A DNA stretch of 64,000 nucleotides from Desulfonatronum thiodismutans (GTDB taxonomy: Bacteria; Desulfobacterota; Desulfovibrionia; Desulfovibrionales; Desulfonatronaceae): the NCBI RefSeq assembly GCF_000717475.1, contig NZ_JPIK01000004.1, positions 1 to 64,000 on the forward strand. Direction: 5' to 3'. The notes beneath the pieces are model-generated. The model had not been told where the DNA came from, searched no databases, and saw only the letters and a program-made list of their open reading frames with translations. Made by a program: the position numbers and the translations under genes. Shown in pieces: positions 53,537 to 62,568 of this stretch (position 1 is the first letter of the stretch; each line of letters starts with the position of its first letter).

Positions 53537-54375
53537 TGCCCCTGAAGCCGCTTGAGCCGCCCCAAAAGCAGGATCGGAAGCAGGAGCTGGACCCGGAATT
53601 CCTGGAAACGGTCTCCAATCCCGGAAAGCGGCTGTTCATCGGCCTGATACTGGCCACGTCGTTCCTGCTTTGTCTGATCCTGGCCTTCTTGTGGTTGATC
53701 CCCTTCATCGGCCTGCAAAACATCCATCCTTTCGCATCAGGTCTGCTGGCCGTCGCCCTGCTGGCCCTGGGGGCCATGATCCTCTGGTCCTCCATAGGAA
53801 TGGTCCTGAACATTCTTTTGGGCCGCAGCTTTCCTCTCAGTTCGCGGTTTCGAGGGATCACCATCAAGCTCTTTCTGCCCCTGATGACCCTTCTGGGACG
53901 GCTGTTCAACATTCCCAGGGACGACATCCGACTGTCCTTCATCAAGGTGAACAACGAGTTGGTGACCTCGGAACGAGGCCGGTTCCAGCCTCACGAAATA
54001 CTGCTTCTGCTGCCCCACTGCCTGCAAAATTCCCGCTGCCCCCGACGCTTGACCTACGACATCAACCACTGCAAACGTTGTGGAGAATGCCCCTTGGACG
54101 GACTGATCGGCCTGGCGGAGACCTACAGCATCCGCATCGCCATCGCCACGGGCGGTACCATCGCCCGGCGGATCGTGGTCCAGAACAAGCCCAAGCTGAT
54201 CATCGCCGTGGCCTGTGCCCGAGACCTCTCCAGCGGCATCCAGGACACCTACCCCATCCCGGTCTACGGCGTCCTCAACCAACGTCCCTTCGGCCCCTGC
54301 CTGGACACCCTGGTAGACCTGCCAAACATCGAAGCCGCCCTGCAACGCTTTTTGGCCGTATCCGCGCGAAGCTGA
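53536..54375 (+). CDS. DUF116 membrane protein
   Basis: 279 residues. Two TM helices (about 32-56 and 70-92), then the DUF116 domain with Cys clusters NSRCPRR, NHCKRCGECPLDG and VACARDLSSGI. The cysteines may bind a metal or cluster. Function unknown. A fmt-DUF116-RsmB-like order is common in sulfate-reducing deltaproteobacteria, hinting at a role near translation. Confidence 0.88.
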   Translation: MPLKPLEPPQKQDRKQELDPEFLETVSNPGKRLFIGLILATSFLLCLILAFLWLIPFIGLQNIHPFASGLLAVALLALGAMILWSSIGMVLNILLGRSFPLSSRFRGITIKLFLPLMTLLGRLFNIPRDDIRLSFIKVNNELVTSERGRFQPHEILLLLPHCLQNSRCPRRLTYDINHCKRCGECPLDGLIGLAETYSIRIAIATGGTIARRIVVQNKPKLIIAVACARDLSSGIQDTYPIPVYGVLNQRPFGPCLDTLVDLPNIEAALQRFLAVSARS

Positions 54376-54384
54376 CGCCATAAC

Positions 54385-55716
54385 ATGCCCCAACCAACCA
54401 TCCCCCCGGCCCGCCTCGCGGCCTTGGCCGCCCTGGGCCGGATCATGCGGGGCGAGGACGCGCAGTCTGCCTTGGACGGCCAGATCCGTGAGCGCAAGCT
54501 GGACATCCGGGACGCCAACCTGGCGTCGGAGTTATGTTACGGTTATCTGCGCCACAAGGGCAGGCTGGCCTTTTGTCTGGACCGGTTCCTGCGCAAGCCC
54601 GGCAATCTGCCGCCCCAGTGCCGGACGGCCCTGGAACTGGCCGGATATGAGGCGCTTTTTCTGGAGCGGATTCCCGAGTTCGCCACCAGATCCTGGCTGA
54701 CCAACCGGGTGCGCAAGAAGTGGGGGGGCGGCCTGGCCAAGGTCGCTTCGGCCTGGATAACGTGGGTTTTTGAACAGTCCCAGGCCCTGCTTGACCCGGA
54801 TTTCTATCGCCGGGACGCGCCAGATGAGCGGACTGGCGAGCGGACGTTTCTTTCCCGCTACCATTCCCTGCCGCTTTGGATTGTTGATCTGTGGATTGAC
54901 GGCTACGGCCTGGACACGGCATCCAGGCTGGCCGAGGCCCAGTCCGCGCCTGCTCCTTTGGGGCTGCGGATCAACCCGCTGCATCCCAGGCGGGAGGCCC
55001 TGGTCCGTCAGATTGAGGCCTTTGCCTCGGAACTGGAAATCCTCGACCCCTTCAGCATCGCCTGCTCACGTGAAACAGCCCGCCGCGCGTTTCCGGACCT
55101 GACCGAGGACATCCAAAACGGGGCCATCTCCCGGCAAAGCCTGGAAGCGCAACGGATTTTGCATGCCTTTGGCGCGGGCTCCTGGCCTGAGCCGGTCTGG
55201 GACGCCTGCGCGGGAAGAGGCGGGAAGGCCGCGTATCTTCTGGAACGGGGCCAATGCCAAGTATGGGCGAGCGATCCCAACGCGGTCCGCCTGCGCGGCC
55301 TCGTCCAGGAACTCCGCCGCCTGGGCCTGCCCCCCATCCCCGTGGTCCTGGCCCGGGCCGACGCACCTTCGCCCTGGAAGGAGCACCCCCGAACCATCCT
55401 GCTGGACGCGCCCTGCTCCGGTCTCGGCGTGCTGGCCCGACGCCCGGACAGCAAGTGGAAACGCACCCCCAAGGACATCCCGCCCCTGATCGCCCTCCAG
55501 GACCGCATCCTCCAGCAAGCGGCCGCGAGTCTGCCCCCTGGCGGACGCATCATCTACATCACCTGCACGCTTAATCCAACGGAAAATCAGGAAAGAATCG
55601 ACCACTTTCTCGCCGGTCGCCGCGACTTCACGCTGACGAGCCAATACGCCACCCCGCCGGATTCGCCGGACAGGGAGTTTTTCTGGGGAGCAGTGTTGGA
55701 GAGAATGAGCAAATGA
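54385..55716 (+). CDS. RsmB/NOP-family rRNA cytosine-5 methyltransferase
   Basis: 443 residues. N-terminal NusB-like helical domain (about 8-135), then an m5C methyltransferase domain: motif I VWDACAGRGGKAAYLLE, motif IV DAPCSGLG with Cys344, motif VI TCTLNPTENQ with Cys394. Two cysteines are needed for catalysis and release. RsmB methylates 16S rRNA C967; the exact target here is inferred by architecture. Confidence 0.9.
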   Translation: MPQPTIPPARLAALAALGRIMRGEDAQSALDGQIRERKLDIRDANLASELCYGYLRHKGRLAFCLDRFLRKPGNLPPQCRTALELAGYEALFLERIPEFATRSWLTNRVRKKWGGGLAKVASAWITWVFEQSQALLDPDFYRRDAPDERTGERTFLSRYHSLPLWIVDLWIDGYGLDTASRLAEAQSAPAPLGLRINPLHPRREALVRQIEAFASELEILDPFSIACSRETARRAFPDLTEDIQNGAISRQSLEAQRILHAFGAGSWPEPVWDACAGRGGKAAYLLERGQCQVWASDPNAVRLRGLVQELRRLGLPPIPVVLARADAPSPWKEHPRTILLDAPCSGLGVLARRPDSKWKRTPKDIPPLIALQDRILQQAAASLPPGGRIIYITCTLNPTENQERIDHFLAGRRDFTLTSQYATPPDSPDREFFWGAVLERMSK

Positions 55717-55768
55717 ATCGGCGCGGCGCGGGGTTAAAGCAACTTGACGGAATACCTGACGGAATCAT

Positions 55769-57733
55769 TCAAGATTCCGTCACAATCCCTTCCACTTCCC
55801 CGATCTCGCCTTCCAGCTCTTCCAGCCGGAGCATCAGGCGTTCGGCCTGTTGCTCCACTTCGTGATATTCCTTGCTCAAGCGGGTAAATTCGTCGCTCCG
55901 GGCGTAAGTTTCCGGATCGACCAGAATTTGCTCCAGGTCGCTCTGGCGGGTCAAGACCGTTTCCAGTTCGGACTCGACCCGGGCGTATTCGGCTTTCAAC
56001 GGCTTGAGCTTGCGGGAAAGCGCGTTGCGGCGCTCAGCCTCGGCCCGGCGGCGTTCCTTTTCATCCTGGCGTGAGACCTTGCCGACCTGGGTCGGCTTTT
56101 CTACGACGCACTCGGAGAGGGTCGCGCGGCGATGCTCCTCGTACTCTTCGTACCCGCGAGAAAACACGTGCAGCCCCTCCGGCCCCACGGCCCAGACCTC
56201 TTGAGCCGCCTCGGCCAGCAGACGGCGGTCGTGGGCCACGAAGATCAGGGTCCCGGTGTATTCCTCCAGGGCGCGAATCAAGGCTTCCCGGCTTTCCAGA
56301 TCCAGGTGGTTGGTGGGCTCGTCCAGGACCAGGAAGTTGGCCCGGGCCGCGAACAGGGAGGCAAGCAGCAGGCGACTCTTCTCTCCGCCGCTGAGGCTGG
56401 ACACCGGGCGTTCCCAATATTCCTCGCCCAGCAGAAACAACCCGAGAATGGAGCAGACCTCGTAATGGCTGGCCTTGGGACCGGCCAGACGACGCATTTC
56501 GGACAGGACCGAGGTTTTCGGATTGAGGATTTCAGTCTGGTGCTGGCTGAAATAGCCCATGACCGTATTCGGGCCGACCTTGATCCGCCCCGCTTTGGGC
56601 ACCAGATCCCCGCTGATCAGCTTGAGCAGCGTGGTTTTGCCCGCGCCGTTGGGGCCGACCAGGGCCACCTTCTGTCCCCGGTAGAGTTGAAAGGTCAGCG
56701 GCGGCCAGAGCGGTCGACCGTCGTCAAAGGCGAAACCGAGATCCGCGGCGGCCAAAACCGTCTGATCCCCTCGGCTGGGTTCCGGCAGGGAGAAGGACAG
56801 GGTCTTGGCCCGGACTTCCGGGCGTTGGCCGCGCAGTTCTTCCAACTCCTTCTGCAGCTTGTCCGTGCTCTTCAACTTGCTCTGGGCCTGCCGGGCTTTA
56901 CTGGCCTTAAACCGGAAACGGTCGATAAACACGGCCTGGTGACGAATCTTGTCATCAATGGCCGCGGCCTGGCGCTCCCACTGCTGCTCCATTTCCTCCC
57001 GCCAAGCCAGGAATTCGGAAAACGTGCCGGGACGGAGAATCGGCTTGGCTTCGCCCAAATACAGGGTCTGGGTGGCCACCTTGTCCAGAAAGACCCGGTC
57101 GTGGGCCACGAAGATCAGGACGCCGTCAAACCCGAGCAGATACTCCTCCAGCCAGGTCACGGCCTCCAGATCCAGGTGGTTGGTGGGCTCGTCCAGAAGC
57201 AGCACGTCCGCCCCGGCGGTGAGCACCCGAGCCAGCTTGGCCCGCTCCCGCCAGCCGCCGCTCAGAGCTTGCAGGGGCTTGCCCAGGTCGGCCTCGGCGA
57301 AACCCAGGCCGCACAGGATGGTCTTGGCCCGGTGTTCCGGACTGTAGCCGAGTTGGTGCTCCAACACGGTCTGCTCCTCGGCCAGAATATTCAAGGCCGC
57401 TTCATCCCGGCGCTGAACAGCCTCTTCCCAGCGATGCCAAAATCTGGCCCAGGACGGCAAGGCGTCCATGACCCAGGGCAACAGCCCGCGCTCCAGGTCG
57501 CCCGCGTCCAGTTCCTGGGCCACGTACCCCAGACGCGCCCCGGTGGAAAAAATAACCCGCCCACTGTCGGGATTGGATTCTCCGGCCAGAATGCGCAGCA
57601 AGGTGGATTTGCCCGCGCCGTTGGCGCCGACCACCGCCAGGCGGGTTCCGCCGACGATTTCCAGATTGAAATCCTTGAAAATATCTCGACCGCCGTAGGA
57701 CTTGGTCAGGGCGTGAATAGTGAGTTTGGACAT
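55769..57733 (-). CDS. ABC-F family ATPase (Uup/YheS-like)
   Basis: 654 residues, soluble, with two ABC domains: Walker A VGANGAGKST and VGPNGAGKTT, signatures LSGGWRERAKLARVL and LSGGEKSRLLLASL, Walker B LLLDEPTNHLDLE and LVLDEPTNHLDLE. A linker of about 75 residues (P-tRNA interaction motif) and a C-terminal coiled coil (about 560-650) fit Uup/YheS. ABC-F proteins act on stalled ribosomes. No Shine-Dalgarno is seen; an 11-copy GGAGTCA repeat begins 11 nt before the ATG. Confidence 0.92.
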   Translation of the reverse strand: MSKLTIHALTKSYGGRDIFKDFNLEIVGGTRLAVVGANGAGKSTLLRILAGESNPDSGRVIFSTGARLGYVAQELDAGDLERGLLPWVMDALPSWARFWHRWEEAVQRRDEAALNILAEEQTVLEHQLGYSPEHRAKTILCGLGFAEADLGKPLQALSGGWRERAKLARVLTAGADVLLLDEPTNHLDLEAVTWLEEYLLGFDGVLIFVAHDRVFLDKVATQTLYLGEAKPILRPGTFSEFLAWREEMEQQWERQAAAIDDKIRHQAVFIDRFRFKASKARQAQSKLKSTDKLQKELEELRGQRPEVRAKTLSFSLPEPSRGDQTVLAAADLGFAFDDGRPLWPPLTFQLYRGQKVALVGPNGAGKTTLLKLISGDLVPKAGRIKVGPNTVMGYFSQHQTEILNPKTSVLSEMRRLAGPKASHYEVCSILGLFLLGEEYWERPVSSLSGGEKSRLLLASLFAARANFLVLDEPTNHLDLESREALIRALEEYTGTLIFVAHDRRLLAEAAQEVWAVGPEGLHVFSRGYEEYEEHRRATLSECVVEKPTQVGKVSRQDEKERRRAEAERRNALSRKLKPLKAEYARVESELETVLTRQSDLEQILVDPETYARSDEFTRLSKEYHEVEQQAERLMLRLEELEGEIGEVEGIVTES

Positions 57734-57744
57734 AGTTTGGTAGG

Positions 57745-57824
<80 letters not shown>

Positions 57825-58029
57825 TTGATCAAAAAAAGAAGTAATTGTCAACAGGTAGAGATCTGTACGATCCGTACAAACAAGGTTTCCACATCAACGA
57901 TCATCAAAATTCGTGAAGAAACAACACGCATTTTGCGACTCGATCTGTTTTGGGATACCTTGGAGGTGTTTTGAAAAAAAGCGTCACGCAACCGCAACCC
58001 GCGTTCGCGCGGTGAGACTGGAGGATAAT

Positions 58030-58554
58030 ATGGAACTGTCCGGCAAGAAGGTCATGATCATGGTCGCTGAATTGTTTAATGATTACGAGTTCATCTACCC
58101 CTACTACCGACTCCTGGAAACAGGGGCTCACGTGGAGGTTGTCGGGGTCAAGGCCGGGGTGGTCTATTCCAGCAAGGTCGGGACCACGGCCAAAAGCACG
58201 GCCGCGGCCAAGGACCTGAATCCGGCGGAGTTTGCCGGGCTGGTCATTCCCGGCGGGTACGCCCCGGACTTTATGCGCCGCGATCCGGCCATGGTTTCGC
58301 TGGTCCGGGAGTTGACCAACCAGGGCAAGGTCGTGGCAGCTATTTGCCACGCCGGCTGGATGCTGGCCTCGGCCAAGATCCTTCAGGGCCGCACCGTGAC
58401 CTCGTATTTCGCCATCAAGGACGACCTGGTTCATGCCGGGGCGAATTGGGTGGACCAGGAGGTCGTGGAGGACGGAGGTCTGATCACCAGCCGCACCCCG
58501 GACGACCTGCCGGCCTTCATGCGCGCGGTGGTCGCGGCCCTGGCCCGGGGCTGA
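58030..58554 (+). CDS. DJ-1/PfpI family protein
   Basis: 174 residues from the ATG 5 nt after GGAGG; an upstream extension is rejected. Nucleophile elbow AAICHAGW with Cys106 and His107, acidic partner in the MVAELFNDYE loop, and VIPGGYAPDFMRRD. The family includes glyoxalase-like deglycases and intracellular peptidases; which one cannot be told. Confidence 0.9.
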   Translation: MELSGKKVMIMVAELFNDYEFIYPYYRLLETGAHVEVVGVKAGVVYSSKVGTTAKSTAAAKDLNPAEFAGLVIPGGYAPDFMRRDPAMVSLVRELTNQGKVVAAICHAGWMLASAKILQGRTVTSYFAIKDDLVHAGANWVDQEVVEDGGLITSRTPDDLPAFMRAVVAALARG

Positions 58555-58575
58555 TCGGTTCAAGGCCCCCAAACA

Positions 58576-58790
58576 AACCGCCCGCTCCCGAAGGTCGCTC
58601 AGGACGCCAGGAACGCCAAGGAAAAGATTTTGGAAAGCAGGGGAAAAGCTGCTTTCCAAAAACATTGCCCCCCTTCGGCAAAAACCGGAAATCGCCGTCA
58701 GGCCGTGAGCCTTTTGTCTTCCGCATCTTTCCGGCGGAAGGCGAAAATCTCTTCTTGGCGGCCTCCGCGTCCTGAGCGAAGCGGGCGGTT
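58576..58790. repeat. Long imperfect inverted repeat between two convergent genes
   Basis: CCGCCCGCT...TCGCTCAGGACGCC (58576-58620) is mirrored by GTCCTGAGCGAAGCGGGCGG (58771-58790 and flanks), and GCCAAGGAAAAGATTTT by AAAATCTCTTCTTGGC. The centre contains the hairpin listed separately. No ORF is supported. Confidence 0.65.
58628..58661. terminator. Hairpin, possible bidirectional terminator
   Basis: TTTTGGAAAGCAG / CTGCTTTCCAAAA, 13-bp stem with 8-nt loop, A/T-flanked on both sides, between the convergent PfpI and oxidoreductase genes. Confidence 0.6.
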
Positions 58791-58839
58791 CATTTCTTCA
58801 ATCTTCAACAGATCCTCCCCCCTCTCCAAGAGATGCTCA

Positions 58840-60192
58840 TCAAATCATGTACTTGATGTCCGAAACATGGGTCGGGTAGGCCCAGAGCAGGCTTTTGAGC
58901 TGCGTCCTGGTCAGTTTGAACTTGATGGCCAAGGCAAGGACGTTGATCATCTCCTCGGCGCTGTGGCCAAGCAAGTGCGCGCCCAGGACCGTTCCCGCAT
59001 CCTTGTTCAGGATGACCTTGTAGGCCGCGTGCTTCTGGCCGATGCGCCGGGAGGTCATCCAGCCCGTGGCGTCGCCGGTGTTCACTGTCAGCTTGAAGCC
59101 TTGTTCTTCCGAGGCCCGACGGGCCCGCTCCTCGTTCATGCCCACGGTGGCCAGGGGCGGAACGGAAAACACGACACTGGGGACGGCCGCGTGGTCCGCC
59201 TGGGTGGTATTGCCCTGAAGAATGTTAACCGCCGCGGTTTCGGCCTCCATGTCCGCGGTGGTGGCCAGGGCGTAAGGCGTATCCGCGGCGTCGCCCACGG
59301 CATACACAGCAGGGTTGGAAACGCTTTGCATGAAGGAGTTCACGCTGACCCCCTTCGGGCTCACGCTGACTCCGGCAACGTCCAGCCCCAGTCCGTCCAG
59401 GTCCGGCACCCGCCCGGCGGCAGCCACGACCGCCTGGACACGCAGTGAGGTCGGGCCTGACCCGGCAAGGTCGAGCACGAATTCCCGGCCGTCCTTGCGC
59501 ACGGCGGAAACTTTGGTTTCGGGTAAAAATTCGATCCCTCGTGCCTTGCCGGCCTCCATAAGCAACGCAACCAAGTCCGGATCGAAGTTGCGCAGAAAAC
59601 GGTCGCCGCGGTGGATGACCGTCGTGCGCACCCCGGCCAGGGCGCAGATGAAGGCGAATTCAAAACAGACAAATCCGCCGCCAACAAAGGCGATGCTTTC
59701 CGGAAGCGCGTCGAGTTCCAGGAAGGCGTCGCTGTCCAGCAGCAGTTCGCCGCCGGGAATATCCAGTTTCCTGGGCACGGCCCCGGCGGCGATGACGACG
59801 TGTTCGGCTTCATGCTCCTCTTCTCCGATCCGTAGCCGCCGGGGGCCGGTGAACGTGGCCAGGCCGTGAGCCGTGGCCATCCCGGCATCAAGAAAGCCTC
59901 GCTCCGAACCCTGGGGCACGGCATCGGTGAAGTCGCGCTTGAAACGCATCAAGGAGGGCCAATCCAGCCGGCTTTCTCCGGTTACGCCCTGCCCGTGCAG
60001 GGCATTGGCCCCATGCACGGCCTGGGTGGCGGCCACCAGTATCTTCTTGGGTTGACAGCCGCGCATGGCGCAGGTTCCTCCGAATGGTCGCTTGTCCACC
60101 ACCAGGACGCTCTTTCCGGCCTTGCGGCAGGCATGGGCCGCGGTATAACCGGCCGTTCCGGAGCCGACGACGATCACGTCGTACCGTTGCAT
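58840..60192 (-). CDS. Lipoamide-dehydrogenase/glutathione-reductase-like flavoprotein
   Basis: 450 residues from the ATG after GGAGG. FAD motif VVGSGTAGYTAA, redox pair C41-x4-C46 in GGTCAMRGCQPKK, NAD(P) domain with IAFVGGGFVCFEFAFI, and the dimerisation domain. The usual C-terminal catalytic HPTxSE is YPTHVSDIKYM here, so the active-site His is shifted or lost. Substrate unknown; it may reduce a low-molecular thiol or protein disulfide. Follows the CMD-family gene by 28 nt. Confidence 0.88.
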   Translation of the reverse strand: MQRYDVIVVGSGTAGYTAAHACRKAGKSVLVVDKRPFGGTCAMRGCQPKKILVAATQAVHGANALHGQGVTGESRLDWPSLMRFKRDFTDAVPQGSERGFLDAGMATAHGLATFTGPRRLRIGEEEHEAEHVVIAAGAVPRKLDIPGGELLLDSDAFLELDALPESIAFVGGGFVCFEFAFICALAGVRTTVIHRGDRFLRNFDPDLVALLMEAGKARGIEFLPETKVSAVRKDGREFVLDLAGSGPTSLRVQAVVAAAGRVPDLDGLGLDVAGVSVSPKGVSVNSFMQSVSNPAVYAVGDAADTPYALATTADMEAETAAVNILQGNTTQADHAAVPSVVFSVPPLATVGMNEERARRASEEQGFKLTVNTGDATGWMTSRRIGQKHAAYKVILNKDAGTVLGAHLLGHSAEEMINVLALAIKFKLTRTQLKSLLWAYPTHVSDIKYMI

Positions 60193-60220
60193 CTTGCCTC
60201 CAGGTTCGGTTTGTGGATTG

Positions 60221-60538
60221 CTAATCCTCACTCACGTCGTTGACCCAGCTCGTGGCCGTGGCCACGGCCGGGAAGCCGATGGTCGAGGTGAGCACGATCA
60301 GGGCGTGGCGTACATCCTCTTCCGTGGCCCCGGCGGACATGGCCCGGCGGGCGTGGCTGTGCACCGCCCCTTCCATACGCAAGGCCGCGGCGGCGGCCAT
60401 CTGGAGCAGGTTGATGGTCTTCTCATCCAGCGAGCCGGCCTCGCGAACGGCCTTGCCCAGGTTGCCCACCGCGGCCATGAACTCGGGGTGATTCTGCTGC
60501 AATTTCTGAAAATTCTTCGGCAATTTGTCCTTGGACAT
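60221..60538 (-). CDS. Carboxymuconolactone decarboxylase (CMD)-family protein without cysteines
   Basis: 105 residues from MSKDKLPKN with AAGGAG 6 nt upstream. CMD core AAAALRMEGAVHSHARRAMSA followed by GATEEDVRHALIV. The AhpD-type CxxC is replaced by HSH and the protein has no Cys at all, so peroxidase activity is unlikely. A gamma-carboxymuconolactone-like or scaffolding role is possible. Probably one operon with the flavoprotein. Confidence 0.86.
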   Translation of the reverse strand: MSKDKLPKNFQKLQQNHPEFMAAVGNLGKAVREAGSLDEKTINLLQMAAAAALRMEGAVHSHARRAMSAGATEEDVRHALIVLTSTIGFPAVATATSWVNDVSED

Positions 60539-60743
60539 ACGCATCTCCTTCGAGGTTGAAATTCCGGTGCAACGGACGACCAACGCTCCTCGTACATGGC
60601 ACACGCCATGCCACCCGAACCGTTCGCCGCGCAATAACGCCGTCAGCCTTGCAATCTAGCAAAGAAGGAGTAGGTTATCCAGCACCCTCCTTTTCATTTT
60701 TAATGAGGCCTGTATCGCTGTTTTCCCCAAAGGATCAACGCCC

Positions 60744-61829
60744 ATGAACACCATGAACTACGCGTTTCTCTGTTCCGCGCCGCCTCCGCCCAACGGGTTG
60801 AAGGCGGCTGTGGTCGGATCGGGGCCGGCCGGGTTGTCCGCGGCCGGCTGGCTGGCCTGCGCCGGGTATGAGGTGCATGTCTACGACAAGTTGCCCAAGG
60901 CTGGGGGACTGCTGGTCTTCGGCATTCCCGGCTTTCGGATCCCGGCTCGGCGGATTGAGGACGCGGCGGAAAAATTAGCCGAAGAGTATGGCATACGATT
61001 CCATTTTTGTACGAAGATCTGCACCCAGGACAAGGTCTGTGAGTCCGGGGATGAATTCGTTCAGGAAATGACCAGCCTGTCCGACCTGCTCCACGAATGC
61101 GCGGCCGTGCTGATCTGCACCGGCAGTTGGCGTCCACGGCGGCTGAACATCCCCGGCGAAGACCTAGTCGGGGTCTATACGTCCCTGGAATTTCTCTTTC
61201 CATTGCGGGCCTGCAAGATGACCCAATCCTCCACCCAGGCGCCTCTGGTCGCCCCTCCAAAAGTCGAAGGACAACGGGTGGCGGTGATTGGCGCGGGATT
61301 GTCCGCTGTGGATGTGGTCCAGAGCTGTCTGCGACTGGGGGCCGAGGAAATCACCCTGCTCTACCGCAAGACGGTGGACGAAGCCCCGGCCGGGCGGATG
61401 GAAATCAAACTCCTGCGTCAGCGCGGAGTGCGCTGGGTAGAACAGACCACACCGCTGCGGATTGTCGGCGAGAATCGGGCCCAGCGGCTGGTTTTCACGC
61501 AAGGCGAAGAACCGCGGGAACAGGAGCTGGACGTGGACCTGGTAGTGGCGGCCATCGGCGAGGTGCCCACCAATCCCTTTCCCCGCGAACTTCGCCTGGA
61601 GGACATTTCCAAGGATGGCAAGGGCTGGTTGCAGATGACCAAGTTCGATGGCGTTTTCGTTGCCGGCGACGTGCTCACTGGGCCGTCCAAAATCGGTCGG
61701 GCCATTCTCAGCGGCCTGAAGGCCGCGGAATCCCTGGACGGCTGGATCAAGGCCCACCCGTTAGATTCAGGAGGCACGAGGGGGGATGAAGAAGACAAGG
61801 CATCCCAGAAGGAGGCGGGCGATGTCTAA
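60744..61829 (+). CDS. FAD/NAD(P)-dependent oxidoreductase (GltD/FNOR-like)
   Basis: 361 residues. FAD motif AAVVGSGPAGLSAAGWLACA, KLPKAGGLLVFGIPGFR, NAD(P) motif VAVIGAGLSAVDVV and C-terminal FVAGDVLTGPSKIGRAI. It resembles the small subunit of glutamate synthase without its own Fe-S domain, like the flavoproteins paired with CooF-type ferredoxins. The partner ferredoxin gene overlaps its end by 8 nt. Confidence 0.9.
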   Translation: MNTMNYAFLCSAPPPPNGLKAAVVGSGPAGLSAAGWLACAGYEVHVYDKLPKAGGLLVFGIPGFRIPARRIEDAAEKLAEEYGIRFHFCTKICTQDKVCESGDEFVQEMTSLSDLLHECAAVLICTGSWRPRRLNIPGEDLVGVYTSLEFLFPLRACKMTQSSTQAPLVAPPKVEGQRVAVIGAGLSAVDVVQSCLRLGAEEITLLYRKTVDEAPAGRMEIKLLRQRGVRWVEQTTPLRIVGENRAQRLVFTQGEEPREQELDVDLVVAAIGEVPTNPFPRELRLEDISKDGKGWLQMTKFDGVFVAGDVLTGPSKIGRAILSGLKAAESLDGWIKAHPLDSGGTRGDEEDKASQKEAGDV

Positions 61830-62406
61830 GTCCAAGAAAACCCTGTACATTGACTACAACCTGTGCATCGGCTGCGAAAGCTGCGAGGCTGTCTGCGGAT
61901 ATCTGTACGGCCAGCCCCGAATTCACATGACCCGGACCAGCGACGGGATCACCGTGCCCATCAGCTGCCACCACTGCGCCAACCCGGCCTGCCTCAAAGC
62001 CTGCAACGTGAATGCCTTTTACCAGGACGACGAAGGCGCGGTCATCCTCCAGCCCAAGACCTGCGTGGGTTGCATGGTCTGCCTCTCGGTCTGTCCCTTT
62101 GCCGCCATTTCCCATTCCCGCACCGGCCCCAATCCGGTGGCCAAGTGCGATCTCTGCGCCGAACGCCGGGCCAAGGGCATGACTCCGGCCTGCGTGGAAA
62201 TTTGCCCCTGCGGGGCCATCCTCTTCGGCTCCCCGGAAGATATCGAGTCCGAACTCCGCCAGCGTGTGGCCGAGGGCATCGTCCAGTCCCACATGCACCC
62301 GGAACGTTTCGGCACCCAGGTCGGCCTGCGGGCCATGAAGAAGTCCGTCAGCGTGGAAGGTTATGCGGCAGGCACGGCGGAAAGGGAGGAAGATCAGGGC
62401 AGTTGA
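61822..62406 (+). CDS. Four-cluster [4Fe-4S] ferredoxin (CooF/HycB-like)
   Basis: 194 residues, GGAGG site inside the upstream gene. Four cluster motifs: CIGCESCEAVC, CHHCANPACLKAC, CVGCMVCLSVC and CDLCAERRAKGMTPACVEIC. This is the HycB/CooF/DmsB fold that wires catalytic subunits to acceptors. Together with the flavoprotein it makes a ferredoxin:NAD(P)H relay; no dehydrogenase or hydrogenase catalytic gene is present in the window. Confidence 0.93.
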   Translation: MSKSKKTLYIDYNLCIGCESCEAVCGYLYGQPRIHMTRTSDGITVPISCHHCANPACLKACNVNAFYQDDEGAVILQPKTCVGCMVCLSVCPFAAISHSRTGPNPVAKCDLCAERRAKGMTPACVEICPCGAILFGSPEDIESELRQRVAEGIVQSHMHPERFGTQVGLRAMKKSVSVEGYAAGTAEREEDQGS

Positions 62407-62440
62407 AGGCTCTTGGCTGATACCCCGCCGAAGCAATGCT

Positions 62441-62526
62441 CGAAATCGCGATCGAAATCGAAATCGGTATCCCCGTCATTCAATGACGGACTTATGTTCT
62501 CGATTTCGATCGCGATTTCGATTTCG
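62441..62526. repeat. Hexanucleotide inverted tracts with central hairpin
   Basis: Arms CGAAATCGCGATCGAAATCG... (62441-62467) and ...TCGATTTCGATCGCGATTTC (62499-62526) are inverted, and a perfect CCGTCATT/AATGACGG hairpin lies between. It sits between convergent genes, so a terminator role fits here, unlike the copy at 48547. Confidence 0.8.
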
Positions 62527-62568
62527 GCTCCGTGGGAGAAGCACGTTCTCGTACGGATTGGTTGTCGG

